A DNA stretch of 50,815 nucleotides from Chara braunii (Eukaryota > Streptophyta > Charophyceae > Charales > Characeae), in NCBI GenBank assembly GCA_003427395.1, contig BFEA01000008.1, forward strand, positions 166,083 through 216,897, read 5' to 3'. Below are positions 24,275 through 34,823 of the stretch, in pieces. The notes under the pieces were generated by a model. That model did not search any database and was not told the DNA's origin. It saw only the letters and a program-made list of their open reading frames with translations. Made by a program: the position numbers and the translations under genes. Numbering within the stretch: the stretch's first letter is position 1; every line of letters starts with the position of its first letter.

Positions 24275-24760
24275 GAGCGCAGGGGAAACTCTGCCCGTTT
24301 TGCACGACAGCTGCAGGGTTTTTGGCAAGCGGTGCAGGGGAAACTCTACCCGTCTTGCACGGCGGCGGCGAGTCTTCGGCAAGCAGTGCAGGGGAAACTC
24401 TGCCTGTTTGGCACGGCAACGGCAGCGCTTTTTGACGGTGACGCGGAAGCACTGCCGGTTTGTTTTTGCGGCAGCGGCAGTGCGTTCTAGGTAGTGACTT
24501 GGAAGCGCTGCGATTTTTTTGCGGCGGCAGCGCGGTCTTGACGGCGGTGGTGCGGAAGCGCTGCCAATTTTTTTTGCGGCGGCAGCGCTGAGATTTTGGT
24601 GGTGACACGGAGGTGCTGTCGAAATCTTCCTGCGTCGACGGTGTTTTTTTTGGCAGCGACGCGGACGTGCTGTTGAACTTTTGCAGCGGCAGCAGCACGT
24701 TCTGGGTGGTAACGTGGAAGCGCTTAGACTGTGAGGGGCATTTTGTGGCAGCATGTTCTG
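24275..24760. repeat. GC-rich tandem repeats with internal hairpins
   Basis: Two repeat families adjoin. At 24275-24420 a unit of about 60 bases containing GGGGAAACTCTGCCCGTTTT occurs three times. At about 24433-24700 a unit of roughly 50-58 bases occurs four or more times; each has arms like AAGCGCTGCC and GGCAGCGCT around a T-rich loop, so each unit can fold. A 259-codon minus-strand frame (24754-23975) across the repeats is compositional, with CRRKK-like and Q/S runs, and I do not call it a gene. Confidence 0.75.
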
Positions 24761-24899
24761 GTATTGTTGGCAACGACGTGGTGGTGCGGTTGGTGGCGGC
24801 GACGCTGAGACGCCGTCAGATTACTGGGAGGTGGTTGCGTGTTGAGAGGGTGTCGCGGCAAGCGACCGTACTAGGAAGTGGTGTAGAGCGTTTTGCGGG

Positions 24900-26203
24900 C
24901 GACTTGCTGTGACGATTGTCTTCTCTGAAGTGTGATTTTACACAGTCTTCTTGAGTGGGCCGTCTCTTCAACTTCACTCAAGGTCAGTTTGACTCAGACC
25001 CTTCACACTTGTGTGAACCTGCACTTGCTCGACCTTGTCCTTTCAACGTTCATTGAAAAGGTAGAGGGGATGTGTGTTTACGTGGGCGAATGAAAGTCTG
25101 ACGCGAGTTTGGGATTGCATTGTCCTCTTTTTAAATTGTTGTTTCCTCTGATGTGCAGGTAGGTAGAAGGATGCTTGGGGAAAAAAAAAGTGGGACCTAT
25201 TCATGTCAATGGAAGTGAATGGAAGGGTGGTTGTCTTCTATTTTCTCACCTGCATGCATGTTGAAAGGAAAGGCAACCAGTAGACGACGAAAAAAAAATT
25301 GATCACACAAAGAAGAGGAAATGAATTGGGCATAGACTTTTTTTCTAACGTTACTCATTCTGTCCCGAATGACCCTCTCTGCCTATGCCACCGACTGATT
25401 GATTCTCTCTTTTCTTGTCTAGGTTCGCCCTTGACGTCAGGCGACAAAGGGCTTCGTTGCCTTAGGGGCCGACCCTGTTAACGACTCGGAGTGGACCGCT
25501 TAGGCGGGGGGATACCATGCTGTCGTGGTGGAGCCAGCCCGACTTCTGAGATTCGAGGTTCGCTCGGGCGAGGACGAGGGGTATCCTTGACCACCTCCTA
25601 GGGGATGGACGTGTGCTATTCACGGAAGGCGCTAAGTATTTGGCGGCTCACGTTGAGAAGAACCGTTGAAGTTTACCCTTCTAGTGGCCGACTTAGGAGC
25701 CACAGACGAATGGGGAGTTGGCGCCATAAGAAGCCCAGCTCGTGTTTTCACTAGCTATGGACGAAGTGCGACTAGGCACTACCTTCGCGGATAGGGTTGC
25801 ACCATAAGAAGTGCAAGCCCGGGATAATCAGGCTAGTTGACAGCGGAATGTGGCTAGAGCACTGCTTTGAATGCCCTTATGTCAAAGGCGGGTACTTCGT
25901 CATTCGTGGAACAAAAAGACTAATTATCGCTCAGAAGGACAAAGCGACCAACAAAATTTAAAGGTGGGTACTTGATCTTAATGGGGCATCAAGTGTTTGA
26001 TTGTTCAAGACAGTCGCTGACTTGGATAGTGGTATCCAGATCACTTGCAAATGGCATTCACACCAAAGTTAGAGTGGGAGCATAGTCACCACTGGTGCGA
26101 TGGCATCCTAGCTTTACTTGAGGATTGAGAATTGTCTGTGCTTTTATTCTAGCAGTCGGTATAGGGCGGGATGAAAGAACTTGGCAATGCATCTCATCAA
26201 GGC
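24900..26203. other. Middle of insertion D, no gene seen
   Basis: The composition is mixed, with no coding frame above 60 codons showing recognisable motifs. I see no tRNA, microsatellite or clear repeat here. Confidence 0.5.
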
Positions 26204-26217
26204 NANANTNGTGACAN
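26204..26217. other. Cluster of ambiguous bases
   Basis: Single Ns at 26204, 26206, 26208, 26210 and 26217 surround GTGACA. The following CCCAAACGAG recalls an LTR left end, so this may be a collapsed junction between repeat copies. Confidence 0.7.
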
Positions 26218-26359
26218 CCCAAACGAGTGATATGTATGATTGTATCGATTTCAGAAAATCAGTCAGCTTACCTGACATGAGTCTTTTTTTACTCTTAATT
26301 GTCTTTGAAAGAAGGGACTAGGATCACTAGAAGTCTCCTTACGCTTGGAATATCACGTC

Positions 26360-26782
26360 CTAGTCGACCGACGTCGGTCCGATTCCTGGGAGATCAGCGC
26401 CCCAGGGACGGGCGACGTTCGGGTCCACTTTGGCATTTAACCATGCGTACTTATGCTACAGCGAACGAGCAAACGCCCTCGGCTGGCCAACCTCTGCAAT
26501 TGCATTATAGAAGCCTTCGCATGTGGGTCAGTAGCTCGGCGGGGATACGCCCCTAAGGGTGGTGACAGCCCCTTAGGGAAGGTAAGTTGTGCCCCGCGAG
26601 AACCTATCCTGTCGTAGGGGACCGTGGGATGTACAGCTGGCGCACTCGGCCGGAGCGGCGAAGGGTCGACGCGGGTTACTGTGTCATCGCGGAGTTATCT
26701 CTAAAAAGTCAAAAGTCTAAGTTTCTCCTGCCTGACGCGGCCGGGAGGTCCCTCGCTCGCGCGGGGGTCGATGCGCTCGACA
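26360..26782. repeat. D direct repeat, copy 1
   Basis: It starts CTAGTCGACCGACG and ends GATGCGCTCGACA. Blocks shared with copy 2 (29870-30272) are GCTACAGCGAACGAG, GTAGCTCGGCGGGGATACGC, CACTCGGCC and GACGCGGCCGG. The copies are clearly diverged. Both stop at the same CGACA, which in copy 2 is the edge of the whole insertion, so these are likely the outer parts of two LTRs. Confidence 0.6.
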
Positions 26783-26884
26783 GCGAGTCTTAAGTTTCTC
26801 CTTTATTTTGATTGGAAGCAGATTAAGGGATGAACTGGGGGAAAGTGGGAGGAAGGTAGTTTACATGCGTTTTGACTGGGTCAA

Positions 26885-27655
26885 CCAAGCACTGAATATT
26901 GTTTTTAAGCTGAATGGTCCAAGGCTATGTTTATTTGGTTGTTTTCTGAAGGATCAGACATTGTTTCTAAGTTGAATGACCTGGTTGCTATGTTTATTTC
27001 TGAGGGTTTGTCTGACTGATCTTTAGGACCAAGCATTGTTTCTAAGTAAATGGTTTGGTCTGTCTATTTTTTTTTGGGGGGGGGAGGGTTCTAACTGAAG
27101 TTGGGCTGAAGAATCCAACTTCATGCTTTCAATGATTTGAGGATAGGTTGAACATTGTTTCTAAGTTGAATGGTTCAAACATTTGTTTTATTTATCGGGG
27201 AGGATTTTTTATCTAAGGTTAAGCATTGTTTCTAAGTTGAATGATTTAGCTTGAAACCACGTACATAAGTATAAACTAAGTATAACATAAAATACTTTAT
27301 TTATATTTGCATGTGAACTGTCAATTAGACATTGTTTCTAAATTGAATGGTTCAGCGCTAAGCCATATCACTAAGAAGAGAAGGAAAACCACAAAATATA
27401 ATTGGAAGTAATCTGGGCAAGTTGAGCATTGTTTCTAAGCTGAATGGCTCAATCCCCTGCCCATATTTTAATTTATTTTTGAGAACAAAGTCAGAAAGTA
27501 TTAAATTTTGAATATTAAACAGTTTCAGGCGACTAAACATTGTTTCTAAGCTGAATGGTCTACTCATTAAGAAAAAGATAAAAGTAGTTGTGCAACATGT
27601 TTGTGTATATTTTAAGGGATGTTAAACATTGTTTCTAAGTTGAATGGTCTAGCAC
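26885..27655 (+). repeat. Nine dispersed stem-loops with constant loop and variable arms
   Basis: The motif CATTGTTTCTAAGYTGAATG recurs nine times, at 26897, 26959, 27034, 27153, 27224, 27330, 27427, 27538 and 27627 (first base of CATT; the first copy is degenerate). Spacing is irregular, 62-119 bases, so this is not a simple tandem repeat. CATT pairs with AATG around a 12-base loop; one purine then bulges, and outer arms continue the stem. Arms differ between copies yet stay complementary: GACCAAG with TTTGGTC (27027-27060), TTGAG with CTCAA plus distal TGGGCA with TGCCCA (27414-27463), TTGAA with TTCAA (27148-27178), and GTTAAG with TTTAGC using wobbles (27218-27250). The last two copies and the sixth pair less well. 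No similar known element comes to mind. Confidence 0.7.
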
Positions 27656-27827
27656 TATGTCATACGTAAGTTGGTTGCAAGAGGTAAATCATCCGAGGGT
27701 TTCATGAACTATTTATGAGGATTTGACTTGGGGCAGGTAAGAGTACTTACCTTTGTGGTTAGACCTTGCATGTGGTTGAGTGATATTACTACTTGGTCTG
27801 AGTTTCGGTTGACAGGTAGTTGCTTTA

Positions 27828-28010
27828 GTTGTTCGCCACGTGCCTAAGCGGTAGGAGTTAGTTCAATTTCTGCATTTTTTTAGCTAATTTTTTTTACTTA
27901 GATCAATTTTCGAAGTTATTCGCCACGTGCCTGAGCGATAGGAGTCAGTTCAATTTTTGCATTTTCTTAGCAAATTTTTTTTACTTAGATCAATTTCCGC
28001 ATTTTTTTGG
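27828..28010. repeat. Two-copy tandem repeat, about 92 bp
   Basis: The first copy contains TCGCCACGTGCCTAAGCGGT, followed by a T-rich tail ending in TTTTTTTTACTTAGATCAATT. It is repeated from about 27922 with few changes. It is AT-rich and non-coding, and lies just upstream of the 123-bp repeats. Confidence 0.75.
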
Positions 28011-28054
28011 ATAATTTCTTATATTTGGCTTTGTATAAATCTTGCTAAGCCACT

Positions 28055-28605
28055 TATTCTACGGGAAACGTTGCTGAAATTTCTACAAATCTAAGGAGTT
28101 AATCGGATTTTGACTTTTCAAAGTTCAATTTGTCTAAATTTTGTATATGACTTAGTAAAAATCTGGAAAGTCTCCTTTTCTTAAGGGAGTGCTGCCAAAA
28201 TTCTTACTGATTCAGGGAGTTAGACAAAATTGGACCTTGAAAAATCAAAGTTATGTTAGATTATGAACTTAGTTTTGTACAAATCTTGGAACAACATTTT
28301 TTTTAAAGGGAGTGTTGCCGAAATTTTTATAAATCTAAGGAGTTGGTTAAATTTTGTCTTAGTTGAAGTCAAGTTTTGGTTTTGGGTTTATATCTGACGT
28401 AGTATAAATCTGAAAAGTCTACTTTTCTAAAGGAGATGTTGCCCAAATTTTACTAATTCAGGGATTTAAACAAAACTTTATTTTTTCAGTGTTAGAGGTT
28501 ATTTCTGTTTTCATACTTAAGCTAGTATAAAATCTGAAAAGACACTTTACCTATAGGAAGCGCTGCCGAAATTTTCTTAGTTTAGAGGAGATTGATTATA
28601 TTTTG
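28055..28605. repeat. Five degenerate 123-bp tandem repeats
   Basis: A core resembling GGGAGTGTTGCCGAAATTTT then TAAATCTAAGGAGTT recurs at about 28063, 28184, 28308, 28431 and 28556, a spacing of 121-125 bases. Between the cores a second conserved block reads GTATAAATCTGAAAAGTC. Copies are strongly diverged. The array is non-coding. Confidence 0.75.
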
Positions 28606-29869
28606 ACAGGTGGCGATTCTTACAATCCACTCTGTATAGAGGAGATTGTCAGGGTCTACCTTTCTTTGGGCATTTACTTGGGAATAGATTAAGGTTTAAT
28701 TAATCACGACGATTTTTTAGCGAGATTATGATATGAAGATTATTCCTCATGGACTTATAGGCTTAGTTTGGGGATTAGTATGTCCTATGTTACATATCAT
28801 CTTGATTGTTCGATTCATGAATCGGATTAGATGTAGTTTGATCTTACAAGGACATTTTTTTTTTATCACTGGTAAAAGGTCGGTTACCGATCCGTTGGTT
28901 TACGACTCAACTCCAATCCACTTTCGACTACCCAACCTAATCGCTTTAGCCTGGTGATTTTAACTGTTTTATTAAGGTTTTCACCTAGACTTTTATTGAA
29001 TGGTCATTTAACGAAGGCACTGAGTATTTATTTTTTGAAGGTTGGACAAAGGTTGGGGCTTGCATGGTTAAAGCAAGGGGTATGAGTATAGAGAATGATT
29101 GAAGTTAACCCTGTATAGTGTGTAAAGTTTTTGTTGATTTTAGGTATGTTTTGTGATTCGGACTTTGGAATTGACTGTCTGCGATCACATCTACATATAT
29201 GGTTGAAAAGAGTCTCATTGTGATTGTGAGAAGTATATATATACGTACATACCTATGGTTGAGTGTTTGCTTGGCCTAAAAAGCCTACGCTTAAGGGTTT
29301 TTATTGGGGTTGAGATTGAGAGAGGATCACTGTTTGTTTTGCTTCTTAAAGTTTCTTAGTTAGACGTTGGTCTTGGGCCTGGATTCGAGGTCCTTGTCCA
29401 GAATGTCCCAGATCCTAGACTCCGCACATAAGGGATCACCCCCCGCGCAGATCCTATTTGCCCTGCCCACTGGAACACTCAGCCTAAGGGTCGAAGGTGT
29501 CGTGGGGGCTTAACGGTTGTTCCTTCAGCCGTGCAATATCGTAAAGGGGTCAACCCGCACGATACTTCGGAGTGACACTTGAGTGTCGTAAGCGGTACTC
29601 GGATCCACGAGGGATCGCTTGATTATCAACATTACATAGTACGTCATTATTGCAACTGCTCACGTATTCATGCATTGCTAGTCGATATGGGAGGACTCTG
29701 CTTCCTCACGGTTTTATACTAAGTCTCGCGCATGTCGCCTATCCGATTTCCGCGTCGGAAGGTTATGGGATGACTACAAAAGGGATTAGGAGTGTTGTCG
29801 TGTTGTTTGTTTTGTGTCGTTCCGTGTGTGTGAGTGTTGTGGTATAACGCGTGGTATGTGGGATGTGTT
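28606..29869. other. Right part of insertion D, no gene seen
   Basis: This is AT-rich up to about 29330, then of mixed composition. There are no open frames with recognisable motifs and no structured RNA that I can identify. Confidence 0.5.
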
Positions 29870-30272
29870 CTAGTCGACCGACGATAAGTCACGCTTGGGA
29901 CTTCAACCCCCCAGTCCGTCGGTTCATGTGCGGGTCTGATAGAGGAGTAAAACCGCGCATACCCCTTATGCTACAGCGAACGAGAAACATCTTCGGTTGG
30001 TCCACCTCTACGATTGCAACTGATTAGCTTTCATACTGTTGAATGGTAGCTCGGCGGGGATACGCCCACCGAAGGGAGGTGACAGCTCCTGCAAGGTGGA
30101 AGTAAGTCGTGCCTCGTGTCTTGTGGTAGAGGCTTGCGAGAGGTATGGCTGGCACACTCGGCCAGAGCGGCTTGCGGAAGCTCCTTGTGTATCGCGACGA
30201 GGTAGACCAACTCCTACGTGACGCGGCCGGAAGGGTCCCCCCCTGCGCGCCGCGGAATCGATGCGCTCGACA
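29870..30272. repeat. D direct repeat, copy 2
   Basis: This is the partner of 26360-26782. Its right edge, GCGCTCGACA at 30263-30272, is the exact right boundary of insertion D against Gyp-N gag. Confidence 0.6.
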
Positions 30273-30831
30273 ATATCCTGTATCGTGTCCGAAATGTCTT
30301 CATCCCCCTGACTTATGTACTTGCGTGTATCCAGTAAATCTAGTTCAAGTGCTTAGGCAATAATAACAGGTAACTGGTTCGTCTTTGGAGGAACTTTCTT
30401 CTGTAGTTTTGCTTTTAACACTGGGCTGCGGAGATGATCAATGAACAAATTTTGAACAACGTTTTCCTCACGGCCTGATTTATCTAACGTTGTTTGAAAC
30501 CGATCCACAAAGTCGGGTAGCAACTCTCCGGGTTCCTGGGACGGGTTCTTAACACAAACCAGGAAGCATCCTCACTTACTTCATCAAATATTGCTAGGAA
30601 CGCTCTCTTGAAGGTATCCCAATCGACCCACGTGTACCTTCTAAACCAATCATGAGCGGTGTTTCTGAGGAGCAAGGTGACGACGCAAGGAAGATCCTAA
30701 ACGCCATATCCCTGAGCTTGTACGGCTTCGAGCCATGCCTCGGGATGAGTATAATTAGGGTAAAACGGAAAACTGGCGGGGATACTTACCATTACCCGAG
30801 GAGCCGGTCCATTGGCCTCATCCATGGGCAT
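30273..30831 (-). pseudogene. gag: Gyp-N gag N-terminal part (decayed)
   Basis: Gag forms the virus-like particle. The start is one of two nearby ATGs at 30831 and 30825, just after the leader; the product then reads VMVSIPASFPFYPNYTHPEA, the same opening as Gyp-A Gag. 30675-30484 encodes LLRNTAHDWFRRYTWVDWDT and FKRAFLAIFDEVSEDASWFV. Frameshifts break the reading. It stops at 30273, where insertion D begins, and continues at 18742. Confidence 0.8.
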
Positions 30832-30935
30832 CTCTGGTCGAGTCTATGTGGACCTTTGTCGAGTGACAGGAGAACTCTGCCGATTAGATCGGTTGGCTAA
30901 TCTTCCTCTCGCCATCTCGTCTTACTAATGTCAAA

Positions 30936-30961
30936 ACTGACACGTGTCGGCTCCGATACCA
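30936..30961 (-). other. Gyp-N primer-binding site and adjoining palindrome
   Basis: In sense, TGGTATCGGAGCC follows the 5' LTR edge. It matches the PBS complementary to the 3' end of plant initiator-Met tRNA (TGGTATCAGAGCC) at 12 of 13 bases. It runs into GACACGTGTC, a palindrome that is perfect and longer in Gyp-A. Confidence 0.75.
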
Positions 30962-32951
30962 ACCTCATGTTCTGTGCTGCTTTCCGGTTTTAAGTGTTTT
31001 GGTTCGCGGAAAGGTCTGGGAAGAACAACAAAAATGGGTTCTGCCAAGGATTTTTGAAAAAGTTGAATGTGGGGACACAGACAGAACCGAGATCCCCCGT
31101 GTTGGTCCGACTTTAGTAAGCAGGGATCCGTCGCCGCTCGGGTTGAGGAAAGAAAAAGGCGCGCGCGGGGCTCAAAACGATGGAAAATTCAGTCCAAAAG
31201 GTATCCCTGTACTTCCCAGCGAGCCATTGCCCTACGTTTCGAATGAAAAGGGACGGGTACACACGTAGTATCCCGTTTTTGGATGAGGTCCCAGCGAGCC
31301 ATTGCCCTACGTTTCGAATCCGATGTGGAGGGCCTCAATCGAGTGACTCTCTCCTTGTGTTCATCCTCGCCACGTGTGCGGTAACGGAAGCCCTTGGCTC
31401 GGTAACGCTCGGGGCGGCGACAGTCGCTGCACAGCGTGTCAGGCCAATGGGGCGCCACTACTGCCCACAGGATGACGATCAACTCATTAAACGGCAATAA
31501 CAATGAATAAGGCGGAAAGTGCGTATCGACAATGACGAGTTCGGCACCAACGAATCCGGAGCACCGGGTCTTAGGGGGAAAGTAATAACGTCCGCCGATC
31601 TTAGAGACGGCTTCTCGTACGTCCTATTCGCATACACGCGTCCTTTCCTTATTCTACGGGAAGGGGCGCGGCGGGGGCACGGGAAGTCGGCGCCCAGTCG
31701 GATCGGGGCAGTCGGTCCACATGGAAAAAAGGCAAAGCGCAAGATCTTTCCTAATCATGCATCATTCATTCACTTCTACTCAATCCAATCCCACGTTTCA
31801 TCAGATCTATCAATCAACATCCCTGTCATGCTTGCACAAGTTCTCAGGCGCAACCCACCTCATGCATATAACAAAGTGAGAGGAGAGAAATCATCATAAT
31901 TCATTCATTATTGCAGAAACATAATGGAAAGGAGGTGTGAGGAAGGAGAGACGTAGATCCGAAGAGAGAAGAAAGCAGACAATAATTACACAAGAAAGTC
32001 TGGTAATCTTGACAAGAAATTCCGGCTTAAATGCGTGTGAACGGAACTCACGCTCGAAGACTAGACTCGAGTCCAAAAGAGGCGCATCCGCCATAAAATT
32101 CCACTGTGGCCCCAGGCCATACATTCACTCATCTTCCAATTACGATCCTCATACAAACACTGACAATCCCTATCATCACGTGCTACTCCCACCATAGCGA
32201 TCATCACCCCGCCGACTCAGTATCTGCACGGTCGTGCTCGGATCCCACAGTCCGTCGGACGATCCAGAGCACAGCCAGCAAGACTACAGGTAGCTCGTCA
32301 GGACTTTTTGACTCACACTTCACACGTACCATCTAGCCACTGCTTCTCGGAAGTTGGCCGATACTTTGCGAGAGAGATTTTCAGACGCGCTTGAAGAATT
32401 TATTGTTGCGAAAAAGGAAATAGATGATAGGAAGGATTAAGACCGAGGTGGGGAGGGGTAAGGGAAAGCTCGGGGATAATCACCCGAGGAAAGCCATGTC
32501 GATCCTTCGGAGCCCAGTCGTAGTCAATCTGAATCGCCATGTAACAGGAATATCCTTCTTACACGACGCGTCTCCTTGACTAGAGGGGAGGAGGAGGAAA
32601 TCGACAGGGTATTCCGACGCAAGGTTTAGAGCGGGAAGAAGAAGAGCGACAAGGATAGCGCGAAACCGAACCAAGATTCAAACGATCAAGAAAGAGAAAA
32701 GGTGCACGAGGCAAGGGAGAGATGGAAAACGGTTACAGAGAGAAAAGGAGCGTGAGCAAGAAGAAGAGAGTGTCGAAGGTAGCGAGGGAAGTGGGGAGAA
32801 GGGGGGGGGGGGGTATGCATGGCGCCGACGCGTATGCAAAAAGGGCACTAAAACAATTACAGCGCATTCAGAATCCTACGCTAATTCAAAATTAAAAAAA
32901 AAACATCATATCCGCACGTAGAGTGAACGTTGGAAAAATAAGTCCTGTGAC
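30962..32951 (-). repeat. Gyp-N 5' LTR, PBS-side part
   Basis: It begins next to the PBS with AACCTCATGTTCTG (plus strand) and is collinear with the 3' LTR from 9082 onward. It is cut at 32951, where insertion S begins; the 4 bases TGAC at 32948-32951 reappear at 36879-36882. It includes a broken LORF copy (31189-31722) and G runs near 32801-32813. Confidence 0.8.
31189..31722 (-). pseudogene. LORF, Gyp-N 5' LTR copy
   Basis: This is 178 codons in one frame from MWTD to the stop after GYLLD, the same length as the 3' LTR copy. The only nonsense change I see is TGG to TAG in the conserved CEWD block. Conserved blocks are RYYFPPKTRCSGFV, VIVDTHFPPYSLLLPFNELI, VAPHWPDTLCSDC and EDEHKERVTRLRPSTSDS. 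Compared with Gyp-A over 52 codons (31441-31596 against 49562-49717), 15 codons are identical, 23 differ synonymously and 14 change the amino acid. Confidence 0.65.
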
Positions 32952-33597
32952 TGTGACGCCCAACCTCACACCTAGCGCGACTTCCTGATCCTAGTGGGAT
33001 GGGGGCCTGGAAGTGTGAAAAAGGAGTGTGCCAAGGATTTCGGAAAGTGGGGGTGGAGTCCCAGGTCGGAACTGAGATCTCTTGTGGCAAGTCTCGGGGG
33101 CAGAAGTGCAAGAGGGTAGGTGCAGGCCGTATTTAGGGCCTTGTTCATAAAAAGGTAGGCCGCCTCTCGTGCTCTGCGCACAGAAGGAAGGCTGCAGATG
33201 TCGTGCAGCATAAGGCAGATAGCATGCGCAGTGTACCCGAACTAAAGTTCCCAGGGTATTCTTCCGTAATCACAGGAGCGACAGATCTAAACGCTCTTGC
33301 ATTCCCAACGACATAGCTGCGGCCAACGAACTCAATCACGCTTTTCAAAGTATTTTTGTAAGCCTTAGGCCCGAAGGATGGGAATCACCATCTTCTTCGG
33401 TTTCGTCTTTGTGGTCGGTCGAGGACCTGATGGACGGGGTGCACGCTATGGGTATCGCCCTGTCTGGTCAGTCGTTGTCGTCGATCGTTGCAAACTTCGG
33501 AATTGGACGACGAAGGTCTCAGCCGAAGGTTGTGTGCTCATCGTTCAGACTTCGTCCGGGTTCGGCGAATGAATCCCGAGGCTCGGTATTTGCTATC

Positions 33598-33850
33598 CTA
33601 AAGGCACTCAAAGCAAGGGGTTCGGGGCCAGTAGGGGGCGATCGCACCCCACGGGATAACAGTGAGGTAGTGGAAAGGTAACACTACTCGGTAAGGTGGG
33701 CAGTGAGTTATTAGGACGACGACCCCAGGTTCGGAAAAGACATGGCTCGTGTGAGACTCAGGGAACTGAGCCACGTAGGGAACGGCGTCCAATGGTCTCC
33801 CTATATCCCAATCACACACTCGTTCATCTCCTCGCTGATAGGTGAATGTT
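33598..33850 (-). pseudogene. LORF remnant in insertion S
   Basis: On the minus strand, RVCDWD (33838-33821, partly upstream of an internal ATG), then SEPGVVVLITHCPPYRVVLP, FHYLTVIPWGAIAPYWP and TPCFEC align without gaps to the Gyp-A LORF blocks RICKWD, DTHFPPYSILLPFNEL, VIPWTAVEPHWP and TLCTEC. The frame ends at 33598. It shows that the ORF predates the split between these LTR subfamilies. Confidence 0.55.
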
Positions 33851-34750
33851 GGAGGATCGGATCAGGGTTGTGCGAGGAAGTACGTGTTCTTTCTTGTCCA
33901 GTACTTTCGAAATTCGGGGTCCTGCAGGCTTTCCCAATCAGTGATGTGAAACATTCTATCCGTTTGATGTAAGCGCCGTTATGGCCCGCGTGCAGATCTT
34001 GCAGACACTCGTGTAGGCGTCGTCTCTTCCGGTCAGGCTTACACGGGCGTGCACAGGATCTGCTTACGGCTACTATGTGAGGGGCTGGTCCCCGATTAGC
34101 AGGAGTGGGCGTGAGCGATGGTCGATCAGGAAGATACGGTCCGGGTTAGCTTAATTCAAATTTCGTCACTTTCTAGTGCCCAACATCATTGCCCTCCCTT
34201 TTCCTAAGGCGCATGTCTTACCCGAGCACGACCCTTCAGCCCCTCGCAAGCAACCAATCATGGGATCACGCACTCACGACTTTCACTCACACATGTATGA
34301 CTGGTCAGTTCTTCCCTACGTGCGAATCCGAAGGGTCTGCGGGAATGACTCGCAATGCTGGGTTTTTATGAACGCATCCATTAAGGCAACAAAATTCCCA
34401 TCAGACTCATTCACGCTTTACCGAGGGCGAAAAAACGACAAGTAGGCGCAAATCAAAGGGAGAGACGACATACATTCAACACACAAACCAGTGAGCATGC
34501 AAAAGGAATTACGGATAGTAGTCGCGCCGAAAAACAGAGGGGAAACGAGAACAAACATCCATCGAATAGTCAGACATGGAGGATCTGATGAAGTTGAGAA
34601 TAGCAGATGACGCACACCCAAAATTCGAGACAATTCACAAGAAAAATCCGAAGTTGCCACAACAAAAATTGGCCAAAGCGAAAGTCCAAAATTTACACAA
34701 AAGGGTTGGAAGAATAAAAAACAAAAGAATAAGACAACAACCCGATCCGT

Positions 34751-34754
<4 letters not shown>

Positions 34755-34821
<67 letters not shown>
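34755..34821. repeat. (CT)n microsatellite in S
   Basis: An almost pure CT tract ending at CTATGCGG. The GA strand gives an artefactual R/E-rich frame. Confidence 0.95.

Positions 34822-34823
<2 letters not shown>

Larger units (their letters stand above)
18743..30272. mobile_element. Insertion D: 11.5-kb non-coding element inside Gyp-N gag
   Basis: Gyp-N gag homology to Gyp-A stops at 18742 and resumes at 30273 at the neighbouring residue (about residue 180 of Gyp-A Gag). The inserted DNA begins TGTCGGACCGG and ends GCGCTCGACA, giving TGTCG/CGACA terminal inverted repeats. Flanks ACAT (18739-18742) and ATAT (30273-30276) fit a 4-bp target duplication with one mismatch. Two diverged direct copies (26360-26782 and 29870-30272) end on the same GCTCGACA, as LTR right ends would. 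No gag or pol coding is present. A large LTR-type non-autonomous element (LARD-like), itself carrying later insertions, is my best reading. Confidence 0.55.

Noticed and set aside
23975-24754. 259-codon minus-strand frame
   Set aside because: It runs across GC-rich tandem repeats with hairpins, has only low-complexity Q/S/R/K runs, and has no recognisable domain.
26885-27655. CRISPR-like array
   Set aside because: Spacing is irregular (62-119), the repeat has no direct-repeat structure typical of CRISPR, the host is eukaryotic, and there are no cas genes.
34755-34821. R/E-rich coding frame
   Set aside because: It is a pure (CT)n microsatellite read on the GA strand.
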